Assembly: GCA_947652115.1 (NCBI GenBank)
Contig: OX393570.1
Span: 15,857,766-15,921,765, forward strand
DNA: 64,000 nucleotides
Reading direction: 5' to 3'
DNA from: Blastomussa wellsi
Lineage: Eukaryota > Cnidaria > Anthozoa > Scleractinia > Plerogyridae
Shown here in pieces: positions 38,101-47,464 of the stretch (the stretch's first letter is position 1; every line of letters starts with the position of its first letter). The notes below the pieces were generated by a model. It worked only from the letters and a program-made list of their open reading frames with translations, searched no databases and had not been told where the DNA came from. Position numbers and translations under genes: made by a program.

Positions 38101-40997
38101 ATGAAATCGTAAAAATATATACCGATTAACACTGGATATTCATAAAACTATCATGTCTTTTTATATTTCTATTATTTATTATTATTATTTTCAGGCGAGT
38201 TTCGTGTTTAGCTGCGGAAAAAGCCAGGAAGCAGAATGGTGGTGAGAACGTTTTTGTCAGTGGGAGGGGTGGGACGGGAGAAAAACTACTTGCCGTGACC
38301 CTTTTAAGAAGGTGATGGTAGATGGCGCAATGGGCGCAGTGTTATAATGTGTGTAATCTATCTCTGGCTTAGAATTCGGGGGAGGTTTTTTGACAAGGAA
38401 AATGCACAGCTTTCTATCTGATTTGATCTCTTTGTTGTTTAGTTCATTCTTTTGTTTTATAGCCCTCAGTGTTACAAGTCAACTAGATCGATTTTAGCGT
38501 GAATTTGTGGATTGTTACAGTACAATTATTTTTACCCTGCTTATAACTGTTATAAACACAGCAGATAATTTTATTCTAATTATTGTTTCTTCACTGCGTT
38601 AGCTGTTACAGAGCGGTTTTCAATTGACTGTCGAAAGTAAATTAGCGAATTGCTTTGGTTTTGCATTAGTACGTTTGTGATTGGTTAAAAAATTCCGCGC
38701 TACTTTTTAAACCAATCAGAAGTAAAACTAAAACCAATCGTGACTCACACGTGCTCGTTTTCCCGCGCTTTGTGGCGGCTGTGCGTAATTACTTCGAGTT
38801 TTTATTGGTTCACTGGATTGTCTCCGTCCTTTGTGATTGGCCGAAGTAATTACTTTGGTTTTATTTTTACGATACTCAATTGAAACTCGCTCTAACATAA
38901 TTCTGAGTAGCGTGTTCTGCAAGCATCGTCACGTGGTATACAGGCCCTGAATAATGCGGTGTCTTGTTTACGATAAAATTAACCTAAGGGTGGTTTTCAT
39001 TGGGCATAAGCTTTAGCATTAGAGGGACGAACACACTCGTTATTCTTATACTGCCATCACCTGGCATAAACACAAGCTTAAGCAGAAGAAGAAGGAACAT
39101 TACGAAATGACTCTCTTGTACTTGTTGTTATATCCAGTAAAAAGACAACCTTAATAGATGCGAGGTAGCGGACGGCTCGTCGTTACAGGCTGTTTTTCTG
39201 CATTTTCTGTAGCATGAAGCGAGCAGGGGTTTTGATATTCCTCCTGGGTGGGATGCTAATCCATCGACCCCACCCCCACGCCCGGTAGTTTTGACAGGTG
39301 TACCTCCACTTTGAGACTTGTTGTGAGTGTCTTGGTTGTCTTTATTGTCTTACCCAAGAATATGACGCAGTGACCTACCACGGCGAAACCTTGCACGTAC
39401 TATTTTAATGTCCTTTTCTTTATAGCAACTTGTATCTGGTTCAACAAGAAAAAGAAGAGCGGCCGGGACAAGTACGTCGCCAAGCATAATGCAGGTAGAT
39501 ATAAATTGATATCGTTTGAAATACCGCTCAATTTGCTGCTCTCTCGAGTCATTTTCCGGCTCATTTTCCGAACTGTGGTTGGTAAATGAGGCTTTGGTAA
39601 ACTATCTTAAAATTAATTTAACATCAAAATATTAGTTCACTAATGGAGCAAAGCCAGGTTCATTTTAGAAAAAAACCTATTGTTTGCAGGGTGGGGAGGG
39701 GTGGGGGGTAGGTGCACTTGAAGAGTGACGAACTTAAGAACGGCAGAGCTATCTTCAAATTCAGTGATAGGCGATCCGTTGAATCTAAACTCCTACGAGT
39801 AGTTGGCGCCGGATAGACTTCCGTCAATCAAACTTATAATGACCTTGTATGGAGAGATTTAGTAAAAAAAACGCCCTCGAAGGGTTTGATTTAACAAACG
39901 CCTTCTATATGAGGTCATTTATAAGGTTTGATTTAACGAATGAACAAGTATTTTATATTGGGCGAATGAACAAGTATTTAATATATTTTTCTCTTGTTTG
40001 TGTTTCAGTATTCGATCAGCTTGATCTTGTCACGTATGAAGAAGTGGTCAAGTTGGATTACTTTAAACGAAAAACGCTTGTTCTACTTGGTAAGACATTC
40101 TGTAGCAAGATTTTCAAACCTCGAATGTCGGCGGCATTGTCTGCTCGCCCAATGGATACTATATTAACTATATATAATTTATTAGTAATCAGCCTGTTTT
40201 TTTTTCAGGGGCCCATGGTGTTGGAAGAAGGCATATAAAAAACACTCTCATAAATAAATATCCTGAAAGATTCTCTTATCCTATTCCTCGTAAGTAGAAG
40301 CGATTTTATTTTATTTTTTTCAATTTGTTCCTTTCGTGTAGATCACTGAAGTCTTTTCAATCATAACTGGTCTGTCTTGACAGCATGCTGCATTGTAACC
40401 AGAATGGGTAGGGCAGGGGGTATGGGTAGTATAGGGGGTGGGGTGGGGGTAGGGTGCAGAATGAACGAGTTTCCCTAGACACAAGCTAAATACTCCTCGG
40501 GACCGAATTTTTCGAAAGCCGATTAAAATACAAACAAGAAAACTCAATGAAAAGTCAGAAAACTGAAATCAAAATTCACGTTAATCGTGGTTTAGATTAA
40601 TGGGGCATAGCTTCCCTTCTTATAAATTATGTAAGAATGATTCAAACTTTTTCATCTCTGTTTTGCTTTGACCGTATAAGCCGGGTGATATGGTTTATAA
40701 ACATCTGAACGCTTCTGTTCACAAATCACGTTTACGGAAATTATTTGACTTCGCATTCCTATACATTCTAGCCATGGGATTTTGCAATTGTTGAGTTTTA
40801 ATTGGTTTAGAGGCCATGACATATAAGCTTTTATTAAAAACTAGCTATGGTATATTGCCTTTCCTGAGTTTTGATTGGTTGAGAGGCAATGGTATATGAG
40901 CTCATATACCATTGACCTACCAAGAAGGTTCGTGTACGCGTAAAAGAATGCATTTTTGCAATGTTTGTACAATATTTTTGGGGCGTTTTTAATAAAA

Positions 40998-41032
<35 letters not shown>

Positions 41033-42140
41033 GTTATAGCCAATGCGCGCTCGTGGAATAATTGTTAAATATACCACGGAGCACAAATATGGTAGGTGTA
41101 CCTGTCGGCGAGAACAGCTGTGGAGCAAATATTGCAATTCTGTGAGTGGTCATAAAAAGTACTTTTTCCTCTTGCGCTTATTGGATATGAGATAGTTATA
41201 GCCAGCTTGTTGACTATCTACCATCTCGTATCTTTCGTGCGCTCATAATTTCGTGTAACTAAGCGCAGCGTAAAACGGTTCAAAAGTAGCTAGTCTCGTG
41301 GTTGAGCCACCGTGAAATAAGTTCAGTTTATCTTCTTGTCAGACACAACAAGAGAACCGAAGGAAGGAGAGGAAGATGGCAAAAATTACTTCTTCGTCTC
41401 CGCCGAGGACATGTTACTGGACATTGAAGCTAACAAGTATCTTGAGTATGGAACACACCAGGGAGCCATGTATGGCACCAAACTCGACACCATAAGGGAC
41501 AATCTCAACCAGGGCCTCACAGCCATACTCGACGTGGAACCCCAGGTAAAGAGGTCCTTAAGAAGGCCTTTGTATGGGTTTTTTTACTCATTCTCGTCCC
41601 GATATCTCTTATCCGTCGGGGCCTTGGCACGAGATACGAAGGGCTCTAGAGACATGGGATTTCCAGTCCGAGATTCTAGGCCTTCCGGACTTCATGTATA
41701 TAGCATTGATGTTTCTACATGTTGTGTGTTGTAATATGACGGCCGGCGAACATTTTGACTTCCGTTTTAAGATTTCTTTGTTCTCAATAGCCAATAAAAA
41801 AATTCGAATTTTTTTGAAAATCGTATGTCCCCAGAGCCTTTCGTTTTTCGTGCCAAGGCCCTGCCGGCTAAGAGAAACGAAAAGGGCTATGGGGACGAGA
41901 ATGCTTTTTACTCTTCTTGCCCTTGTTCTTATCAGAAACTACCCCCTCCCCTTCAAAAAATTCACGTCCATGGCCTTGTATCTTGATATTGCCCTTCAAC
42001 GTTTTTTAGCATTTGGTTCATGCTTTAGTATACACTATAGAGTTGTGCTTAACGGTGCATGTGGGACGTTTGGGCAGCACGAAAGAAGCTTTCCAATGTG
42101 TGGCTTCATAGCTCAGTTTGTAGAGCATCTCACTGGTATC

Positions 42141-42173
<33 letters not shown>

Positions 42174-43104
42174 TTGAATTTTTCAGGCTTCTTTATTCCA
42201 TTTCTCACTGATATCTTCATCCGCATTTCATATTGTATCAATCATTTCTTGCACTTTACATAGAGAGTTCACTGCCCTTTGCTCGCCCAAGAATAAACCA
42301 GTTTTTCTGACTGCGTTTTCTTTATTTTTAGGCACTGAAGGTTCTACGGACTGCGGAATTCTCTCCGTACGTTGTGTTCATCTCGGCACCGACTATCGTT
42401 GGGAATGACATGGTGAAGAGCCCGTCCACGCCAAATGGAGATGTTGCTGTGAGTGCGGTATTATTTGTCGTTTAGTGACGTAGAAACCAATCGAATGTCG
42501 TAAAACCAAAACCATAGCAATTACTTTGGCCAATCACAAGAACGCAGACAATCCAGTGAACCAATCAAAACTCGAAGTAAATGCAAGTAGCCGACACAAA
42601 GCGCGGGAAAATGTGCCCGCGCGAGCCATGATTGGTTTGGTTTTACTTTTGATTGGTTGAAAAAGTGGCGCGAGATTTTAAACCAATCAACGTTTTTACC
42701 GATACTGATTACAAACTACTACCCTTAAACATTAGTTGAGTTACATTTGCAAGCTTCCACGAACTCTGCGAAATCTCTTACGTCGTCATCTTGGCTTTTG
42801 GGGGCTTCACGTTACTTTTAAACGCCTCCGAAGAATTCGCGTGCGCAGTCTAAAGTTGTTGAAGACTAAAACCCACCATTTTATTAACACAGTCCGTTTC
42901 TCACGTGCCTTGTTTTGTATTTCACAGGACGAAAGTCTTCAGCGGCTGGCCAAAGACTCTGATTCACTTCGCCAGACCTACGGGCACTTGTTCGACCTGA
43001 CAATCGTAAACAACGACATCGACGATACCATTAGCTTGCTGGAAAACGCTCTCGAACGCCTCCACAAATCCCCACAATGGGTACCCGTGTCATGGGTGTA
43101 CTAA
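12370..43104 (+). CDS. CASK: CASK, calcium/calmodulin-dependent serine protein kinase MAGUK scaffold (29 exons, complete)
   Basis: Membrane-associated guanylate kinase scaffold; in animals it links adhesion receptors and channels to the cytoskeleton through Mint, Veli/Lin-7, neurexin, syndecan and protein 4.1. Twenty-nine GT-AG exons chain to 2697 nt, 898 codons plus stop, against 926 residues in human. Domain order: CaM-kinase-like domain about 12-272, calmodulin-binding/autoregulatory segment about 290-314 ([20 protein letters not shown]), L27A about 339-395, L27B about 400-450, PDZ about 483-567, SH3 about 577-640, Hook linker ([11 protein letters not shown]) about 656-680, guanylate-kinase-like about 700-890, ending QWVPVSWVY as in other CASK proteins. 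The start ATG at 12370 gives [17 protein letters not shown], matching the position and exon phase of vertebrate exon 1. The kinase keeps catalytic residues lost in vertebrate CASK (see findings). The gene is divergent from the USP gene and convergent with U2AF1. Exon coordinates are in the three module entries. Confidence 0.97.
14330..15190 (-). pseudogene. 3'-end relic of a non-LTR (LINE) retrotransposon, interrupted by a MITE
   Basis: On the minus strand the fragment reads [20 protein letters not shown], then [20 protein letters not shown], then [17 protein letters not shown] recognise this as the C-terminal part of reverse-transcriptase proteins common in cnidarian LINEs. It has in-frame stops and a frame change, so it is dead. 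The relic ends in an AAT-rich microsatellite tail near 14337-14360, as LINE 3' ends do. It is split at the segment RILRK by the MITE at 14478-14779. Confidence 0.7.
14478..14779. mobile_element. 302-bp hAT-like MITE with exact 8-bp target duplication
   Basis: Ends CAGGGCTCAAACTTAAC and, inverted, CAGGGCTCGAAATTAAC. CTTTCTTA lies directly on both sides (14470-14477 and 14780-14787). The interior repeats ctagcaa/ttgctag and cgcaagtttgcgag words, so it is related to the 452-bp family at 7506 and 53924. Eight-bp duplications and CAGGG termini are hAT hallmarks. Confidence 0.85.
15197..15256. repeat. ATT/TTA microsatellite
   Basis: Imperfect run of attattatt with two interruptions, at the upstream edge of the LINE relic. 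Nothing else of note between here and the exon at 16638 except the TIR element at 16308-16500. Confidence 0.85.
16308..16500. mobile_element. Copy of an AAGGAGCTACGTCA-ended MITE (one end clear)
   Basis: Begins aaaggagctatgtcatcg and shares with 37340-37575 the blocks gtttcaatcttcgccgtcct, ccatccttgttcctttttg, ggtgtttttcttccgtagta and taggtttccta. The right terminal repeat is not recognisable. Lies in CASK intron 3. Confidence 0.6.
19376..19561. mobile_element. 186-bp hAT-like element of TGTCG-ATTTC units
   Basis: Ends AGGCCCTGTTAGGG and CCCTAACAGGGCCT, perfectly inverted. Flanks ccttgttg and ccttgttc match at 7 of 8 bases. The interior is a string of spaced words such as catgtcgcaatttcggaa, catgtcgctgtc, catgtcgccatttcagagcc and cctgtcggaattt. 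A longer relative with a perfect 8-bp duplication is at 62383-62818. Lies in CASK intron 6. Confidence 0.8.
19866..19907. repeat. TTA microsatellite in CASK intron 6
   Basis: Continuous ttattattattatt run, about 90 bp before the exon at 20000. Confidence 0.9.
20250..20345. repeat. Degenerate fragment of the TGTCG-ATTTC element
   Basis: Contains cttttgtcgcaatttctttc, tgtgtcgttgttac and cttgtcgtaattgacc, in the order of the internal words at 19376-19561. No terminal repeats remain. Lies in CASK intron 7. Confidence 0.4.
21642..21945. repeat. Two adjacent long inverted repeats in CASK intron 8
   Basis: First hairpin about 21642-21772: arms of about 50 bp ending in gacagccagtctgctg and its inverse around a 28-nt loop. 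Second about 21784-21945: arms of about 63 bp starting agaccaattctgatatatta and carrying gaggcttgggggaataaaac, with a handful of mismatches. Both look like palindromic MITEs. No coding potential. Confidence 0.75.
24615..25740 (-). repeat. tRNA-derived SINE split by an 882-bp insertion
   Basis: Read on the minus strand, the tRNA-like head is ggtggcctaa (in 25716-25740) continuing, after the insertion, as tggttagcacgctgacctct and ggtctgggttcgagcc (box B). The body to 24615 contains gggcaagacactttactctc and ccacccaggtgtataaatgg. The two parts join across 24834-25715, so box A (TGGCCTAATGG) is interrupted. A degenerate relative is at 39226-39395. Confidence 0.7.
24834..25715. mobile_element. 882-bp TIR element inserted in a SINE, CASK intron 11
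   Basis: Arms TAGACCCTATGCAAATATGG and TAGACCTTACGCAAATATGG face each other at the ends, followed by CTGCC and CCGCC. A second inverted pair lies inside (cccattgactcct at about 25014 and its inverse ending about 25632), suggesting a nested element. The interior open frame at 25156-25386 (76 codons, Lys-rich end) matches no family I know. It shares the TAGACC terminus with 60975-61170. Confidence 0.65.
26465..26862. mobile_element. TTAA-ended MITE in CASK intron 12
   Basis: Starts TTAAAGGGACACTG and ends, inverted, TTTAAAGGGGCTCTG. Similar ends at 36192-36596. TTAA at the edges is typical of piggyBac-type insertion, though no transposase is present and the assignment is tentative. Confidence 0.55.
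27985..28330. repeat. Degenerate GAAC/GAAT tandem tract
   Basis: Long run of cgaacgaatgaacgaccgacc words with two near-identical blocks containing gaccgaccggcggccgaa. It ends about 75 bp before CASK exon 15. It produces Arg/Ser-rich open frames on the minus strand that are not genes. Confidence 0.8.
28526..32300 (+). other. CASK introns 15 and 16: no further feature recognised
   Basis: Apart from exon 16 (30152-30238), I see no gene, RNA or clear repeat here. Short open frames (for example near 31087-31302) lack any family resemblance and are taken as chance. Confidence 0.5.
32955..33135. mobile_element. CCAAT-rich element, reverse copy in CASK intron 17
   Basis: In reverse orientation it shares with 38609-38894 the blocks acaatcctgtgaaccaatca, cgcgggaaaacgtg, gattggtcgagaaaatggcg and ccaatcac. 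Terminal repeats are worn. Seven CCAAT or ATTGG pentamers are visible. Confidence 0.6.
33749..36026 (+). other. CASK intron 19: mostly unrecognised
   Basis: Contains a short hairpin around 33988-34025 (ctgattggccacaa and inverse) and the dispersed-repeat phrase ctcggagaccca near 33861, also seen at 47759. Nothing else identified, including in 34300-36026. Confidence 0.4.
36192..36596. mobile_element. MITE with TTAGAGGGATACTGTC ends, CASK intron 20
   Basis: The left end TTAGAGGGATACTGTC continues TCGCCTGAT; the right end, inverted, reads TTTAAAGGGAGACTGTCACG then CCTGAT. About 24 bp of terminal repeat. Relative of 26465-26862. Confidence 0.65.
37340..37575. mobile_element. 236-bp MITE with GAAGGAG ends, CASK intron 21
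   Basis: Ends GAAGGAGTTACGGAAC and, inverted, GAAGGAGCTACGTCAC. The interior matches 16308-16500 over several blocks. It lies about 90 bp upstream of CASK exon 22. Confidence 0.65.
38609..38894. mobile_element. CCAAT-rich TIR element, best copy, CASK intron 23
   Basis: Ends agagcggttttcaattgac and, inverted, tagagcgagtttcaattgag. Five CCAAT/ATTGG motifs: gattggttaaaa, accaatcaga, accaatcgtgac, tattggttcac, gattggccga. The family also occurs at 8196-8487, 32955-33135 and 42486-42717. Confidence 0.8.
39226..39395 (-). repeat. Degenerate tRNA-derived SINE fragment, CASK intron 23
   Basis: Shares ctgggtgggatgctaatccatc and tgtcttacccaagaatatgac with the body of the SINE at 24615-24833. The tRNA-like head is not recognisable. 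Confidence 0.5.
40406..40454 (+). repeat. G-run tract with G-quadruplex potential, CASK intron 26
   Basis: Eight runs of three to five Gs separated by one to eight bases on the coding strand, about 120 nt downstream of exon 26. Confidence 0.6.
40887..41062. repeat. Perfect 28-bp palindrome and an AACAATTATTCCAC palindrome, CASK intron 26
   Basis: 40887-40914 is a perfect palindrome (caatggtatatgag and its complement). About 75 bp later an inverted repeat runs from AACAATTATTCCAC through GCGC-rich arms to GTGGAATAATTGTT. Partial copies of the second (cgcttattggatatgagat) occur at about 41175 and 47113-47160. Confidence 0.7.
42102..42173 (+). tRNA. tRNA-Thr(GGU)-like gene in CASK intron 27
   Basis: 72 nt with a perfect 7-bp acceptor stem (GGCTTCA/TGAAGCC), D arm GCTC/GAGC, perfect T arm ACGGG-TTCGAAT-CCCGT, box A TAGCTCAGTTTG, box B GGGTTCGAATCCC and a T-run terminator just after it. 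Anticodon GGT. The anticodon stem (TCTCA/CGCGG) has two non-pairs, so it may be a decaying copy. Same strand as CASK. Confidence 0.7.
42486..42717. mobile_element. CCAAT-rich element, reverse copy in CASK intron 28
   Basis: Contains accaatcgaatgtcgtaaaa, gcaattactttggccaatca, ccagtgaaccaatcaaaact, gcgcgggaaaatg and accaatcaacg in reverse order relative to 38609-38894. Terminal repeats are not clear. Confidence 0.65.
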
Positions 43105-44217
43105 CCCCACCCTACCCATTGTAAGGGTTCACGGATCAAAAGTGCCACGTGACACGAGTAAGACATGGCGTCATTCATCTATACCCATTCTTCTTCCAGA
43201 TTGGTTGTGACGTCACTAGACCCATACCCTCTGCGCCAGCTGTTAGACGATCTTATTTAATGCAGTCGTTTCATGTTTTCATAACATCACTGCTAATGCG
43301 TGAATGGAGCTTTCAGTCGTCTCCATCTTGTTGCATTAGGATCAGTTCATGTCCAACCGGCAGTCACGTGTAAGCCTCGATATCCCGCGGAGGTTTGCGA
43401 GCGACACTGGCGCCAGGTTGTGAAGTTTATAACCCAGTCCTTTTAGGGAAGACAAAACGGTAGTTTAAAATACTATAAAAAAGGAATAACTCCGAATTAA
43501 TTTTCTTGCGATATATTAGCCAGCTCCTGGCACTCGGATGGAGGTAAAACGTCTACATAATGAAAAGAAAAACAGCAAAGAGTACTCAAATTTTCTTGTG
43601 TACGATGCCTGTAACTTTCTTTGGTGTTTGTGTGATTTGCGAATCTGGAACAAGTTTTCAACAAACAGATAGCAGTATTTGAAAACGATATAACAGCTTT
43701 TGAAATGGCTATTACAAGTCATTTTGCACAGATCTTTTTACCAGTATTGTATTGTGACTGCAGAATGTTTCTCTCTTGCAGACAGTGAGAGAAATTTTAA
43801 AGTATGTTGCCCGTTTTCACGCGTGGTTCGTTTTCCGTTACGCGGGTGATTCTCGAAGCTCGCTTTTCGTGTAAAAAAAGCGCGATGTTATTTAAATTGC
43901 TTTTAGAACGAATGCGACTCCAGTGCTGTTAAACGCGCCGTTCCGTTGCGACTCGACAGAAATTTATTACGTTGAATCATTTTTGACAGGTTTGTGTTGT
44001 TTTCCTCAGTGCTTGACCAATCACAGTCGAACATATTCTTGGAAGCAGACAAGTTAACATATCTACGTGCCGATAATCAGCTGCGCGGCCATAGGCCTGG
44101 GCGCAGCTCTTGCTGAACACGGAGATTTTTAGTTTTCGCACGCGCGATTGTAAAGCTCCTTGATTGGTTGGCAAGTTGGAAGCCCAACAAAAACAAACCT
44201 TTTTGGACCTTTCTCAT

Positions 44218-44351
44218 GCATTTGTCATTCCTTTGTGTTCATGCTAATCTGCCCGCTCAGCCTCCTCAGCATGTACAAAGAACAAAAGAACTTGAATTCA
44301 GAAATGAGGTTTGCTGGCAGATTAGCATTAACACAAAAGAATAACAAATGC
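44218..44351. repeat. Inverted repeat, arms about 34 bp
   Basis: catttgtcattcctttgtgt continuing to gctaatctgcc faces ggcagattagc continuing to aataacaaatg, with a few mismatches and an unrelated centre. Confidence 0.7.
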
Positions 44352-45540
44352 AGGGCAAAACTAATCCGAGCCCTTAGCCTTTGACAACAGTAAGACTCAA
44401 AGCGCGCTGCTGTCGCTATAAGAGTTAAGTTAGTTTATCTCCTTTAAAATGACAAAAGTTGGGTTGTCTCACTTGTTTGTCTACATGCGAGAAGGTGTGT
44501 TCCTTTTATGAATGTAAGGAGCGCGTGAAATGAGTTCAAAGCAAATGAATGTAACCATGTTCTTAAAGTTTTGCAAGTGTTGGTATTGTGTTTCAATTAC
44601 ATTAGGGAAAAGATAAATGAATTAAAGTTATGTTAACTTTTTGATAGAGAGTATATGCAAACTTTTCTAATTGCACATGACTGATTGGATGAGCTTTGCC
44701 TTTGCGAAAATTATTTTTGTTTTTAAGTTCAAAACCCATCCTGATTTCCTTAGGTTTTAATTTCTCGGGAGAACATTAATCTCCTTTTTTGGGAAGGAAT
44801 TATTATTGATAGTCCTATAAAACTAAAAATACCGTTTTTGAGTTGCCCTTCTTTCTTCTCTTTTTCATTTGTAGCTTGCTGTGGCTTCGCTTAGTGCTAT
44901 GTATAGATAAGGTGTTGATAAGCTCGACTTAGGACGCCGGTGATATATTTAACTCTCCAATGCTTGCCTTCTTTCAAGTATTTAGACCAGCTTAGGGTGG
45001 TGGAAATCTAACATCTCATGTTAATGTTTATTTAGAATCAAACGTGCGAATTGTGAGAAAACAACAACTGACCAGCAAGGGTAAATTGTTTTATTGTATT
45101 GCTAAATTCTCCCAAGAAGTAATATAAATATTGAATTAAACAAGAGAGGAGAATTTGTAACTTGACTTTGCGTTGGATTGTGATCGATTGGTGTGTAGTC
45201 TCTGCGATGCTATGGTCAATTACATCTGGAGATAGAAAATCAAAAGAACAAATGCCGTCGGCAAGATCTGATTGGTTCTTTGCGAATTTCAAAATTTATC
45301 GCAAGATTTGATCAATCATTTATTTTAAACTAAGTCGATTTGGCGGCAAGTCTTGTTTTAAAGTAAAGAAACACTGAGCGGTAAAGAGTGGACCTATGGC
45401 AAAGTAAAAGAAAAATGGTTGGACAGATGGGCAATCGCTTTTGTAATGAACAGTTTTTATGGAGGAATAATTGCACAATAAAGTATTTGAAAAAGTGGAG
45501 GTAATTCTTTACTTGGCTTTGCGTTTCTATTTGATAATTA

Positions 45541-45605
45541 GACTTCTATCGCGTGATAGCTAATGTGGGCGAAGCCCGAATCAATTATCACGAGATAGAA
45601 GTCGA
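45541..45605. repeat. Hairpin, 19-bp arms
   Basis: gacttctatcgcgtgata faces tatcacgagatagaagtc, one mismatch, with a GC-richer loop. Confidence 0.75.
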
Positions 45606-45885
45606 GAGCGAATAATCTTAGAATCCTTTTTCGAGTTTCCCAGTTTGATTTTTTGGACAAGACAACTGAAAGACGTGTTATTACAACTAATTAATTTTCA
45701 TAATTTTACATGTGAAATTACAAATTAACGCTGACGTTTCGCGCCAAAATTCCAGTAATTTCCATTCAGATACCTTTTGCGTAAGAACTTGTTTATACTA
45801 TAGGACAAGGTAACCATTTTAGGTGATTCTGAAACTTCCAGCCATCTTGAAAGTAGACTCCCTGACAAACATAAACAGAACTATT

Positions 45886-46829
45886 CCGGTGTCACAGTAA
45901 TATGTGTATCCCCGTGATATGTGTATCCCCATACACATATCACTAGTGATATGTCTATCCCCTCCAATATGGCGGCCAGTGATATGTGTATCCCCGTGAT
46001 ATTTGTATCCCCATACACATATCACTAGTGATATGTCTATCCCCTCCAATATGGCGGCCAGTAATATGTGTGTCCCCGTGATACGTGTATCCCCATACAG
46101 ATATCACTAGTGATATGTCTATCCCCTCCAATATGGCGGCCAGTAATATGTGTATCCCCGTGATATGTGTATCCCCATACACATATCACTAGTGATATGT
46201 CTATCCCCTCCAATATGGCGGCCAGTGAATGTGTATCCCCGTTATTTGTGCATCCCCATACACATATCACTAGTGATATGTCTATCCCCTCCAATATGGC
46301 GGCCAGTGATATGTGTATCCCCGTTATATGTGCATCCCCATACACATATCACTAGTGATATGTCTATCCCCTCCAATATGGCGGCCAGTGATATGTGTAT
46401 CCCCGTGATATGTGTATCCCCATACACATATCACTAGTGATATGTCTATCCCCTCCAATATGGCGGCCAGTGATATGTGTATCTCCGTGATATGTGTATC
46501 CCCATACACATATCACTAGTGATATGTGTAGCCCCTCCAATCATTTAAGCAAAGATAATAAAACTATAAACGTGAGACTTATCAACGAATAACTAACACA
46601 AGCACCTTGTTATTCCATTGCTTTCTGTCGGACCAGTTGTTACTTTGCAATCGTATAAACGAGAGGGTTCTTATCTTCCACTCAAGCCGCCATTTTAATT
46701 TTATTTCAAAAGGCCGAATACTTAGCTTCAGTGTTTTGTGTACCCCCTCCGGGGGATACACATATCACTAGTGATATGTGTGTGGGGATACACATATCAC
46801 GGGGATACACATATCACTGTGACACCGGC
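45886..46829. mobile_element. Foldback element with an internal 82-bp minisatellite
   Basis: Outer arms of about 65 bp start CCGGTGTCACAGT and run through atatgtgtatccccgtgata; the right arm at about 46765-46829 is their inverse. Between them lies a tandem array (about 45895-46545) whose marker cctccaatatggcgg recurs at 45961, 46043, 46125, 46207, 46288, 46370 and 46452, so the unit is 82 bp (one of 81). A truncated eighth unit (cctccaat) is at 46534. Each unit carries the perfect palindrome ACATATCACTAGTGATATGT or a near copy. Confidence 0.85.
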
Positions 46830-47464
46830 ATGTAACACTTTTGTCGTTGCCATGGCAATCGTTTCTTTACAAGTCAAATGGATACGGATGGAAAGAAAGA
46901 GATTGATCTTCGCGGATAATATGTCGATGGGTTAAACCGTTATAGTAACATGAAAACTTCTGTCTCGTTTTAGTTCTTATGTGTCAATCAACGAAGATAC
47001 TGCAACACGTCATAATACAATGCGATAGAGATTTCTTAAATTAACTGTTACGAGTCTAAAAGTATCTGGGTAATGTGTTTCTATCATTGAATCATACGTG
47101 TTTCTGGATATTTAACAATTATTCCACGAGCGAGCGTTGGATATGAGATGGTAGATAGCCTCAAAACGCAGCAAAATGAAATGTTTTTCGGAGCGACATG
47201 TAAGGGATATTGCTTGGCACGGTTTGTTTCCTTATCAGCAGCACAGGGATGCTGCGAATTACAAAATGAAATATCGACTTCCCAAATATCTCTGCAACGT
47301 GACACAGGCTATTCTCGTTTTAGCCTGCGTACAACGCGGTCTCCAATTTCTTCAGATCACGCTGGGGGGGGGGGGAGTACTCCCCTATATTATAGGTATG
47401 TGCCGCACCAAAGGGTATGGTTTTTGAGCCGCTTTGGTCTGAAAACGGGTATAGATTTTGGCTT

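Larger units (their letters stand above)
33670..43104 (+). other. CASK: CASK exons 19-29: PDZ, SH3, Hook and guanylate-kinase-like domains
   Basis: Exons: 33670-33748, 36027-36112, 36970-37038, 37666-37862, 38195-38241, 39426-39494, 40009-40089, 40209-40289, 41343-41545, 42332-42448, 42928-43104 (stop TAA 43102-43104). [23 protein letters not shown], then the GDEIREING segment. SH3: [19 protein letters not shown], then DPYWWQAM, ending [29 protein letters not shown] with the degenerate P-loop typical of MAGUKs, then [13 protein letters not shown] and [17 protein letters not shown]. Compared with human, exon 28 ends with an extra stretch ([16 protein letters not shown]) before DESLQRL, an insertion in the GK domain near a known alternative region. 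Exon 22 ends at a GTTGGT donor; reading through it would give a short truncated tail. Confidence 0.95.

Noticed and set aside
41574..42263. 229-codon plus-strand open frame
   Set aside because: It overlaps CASK exon 27 in another frame, the following intron and the tRNA; no domain or family resemblance.
45819..46509. Several overlapping His/Ile/Gly-rich open frames on both strands
   Set aside because: They are translations of the 82-bp tandem array and exist in all frames where the unit lacks stops; not genes.
45895..46545. CRISPR-like regular array
   Set aside because: Units are identical throughout with no unique spacers, and the genome is animal; it is a minisatellite.
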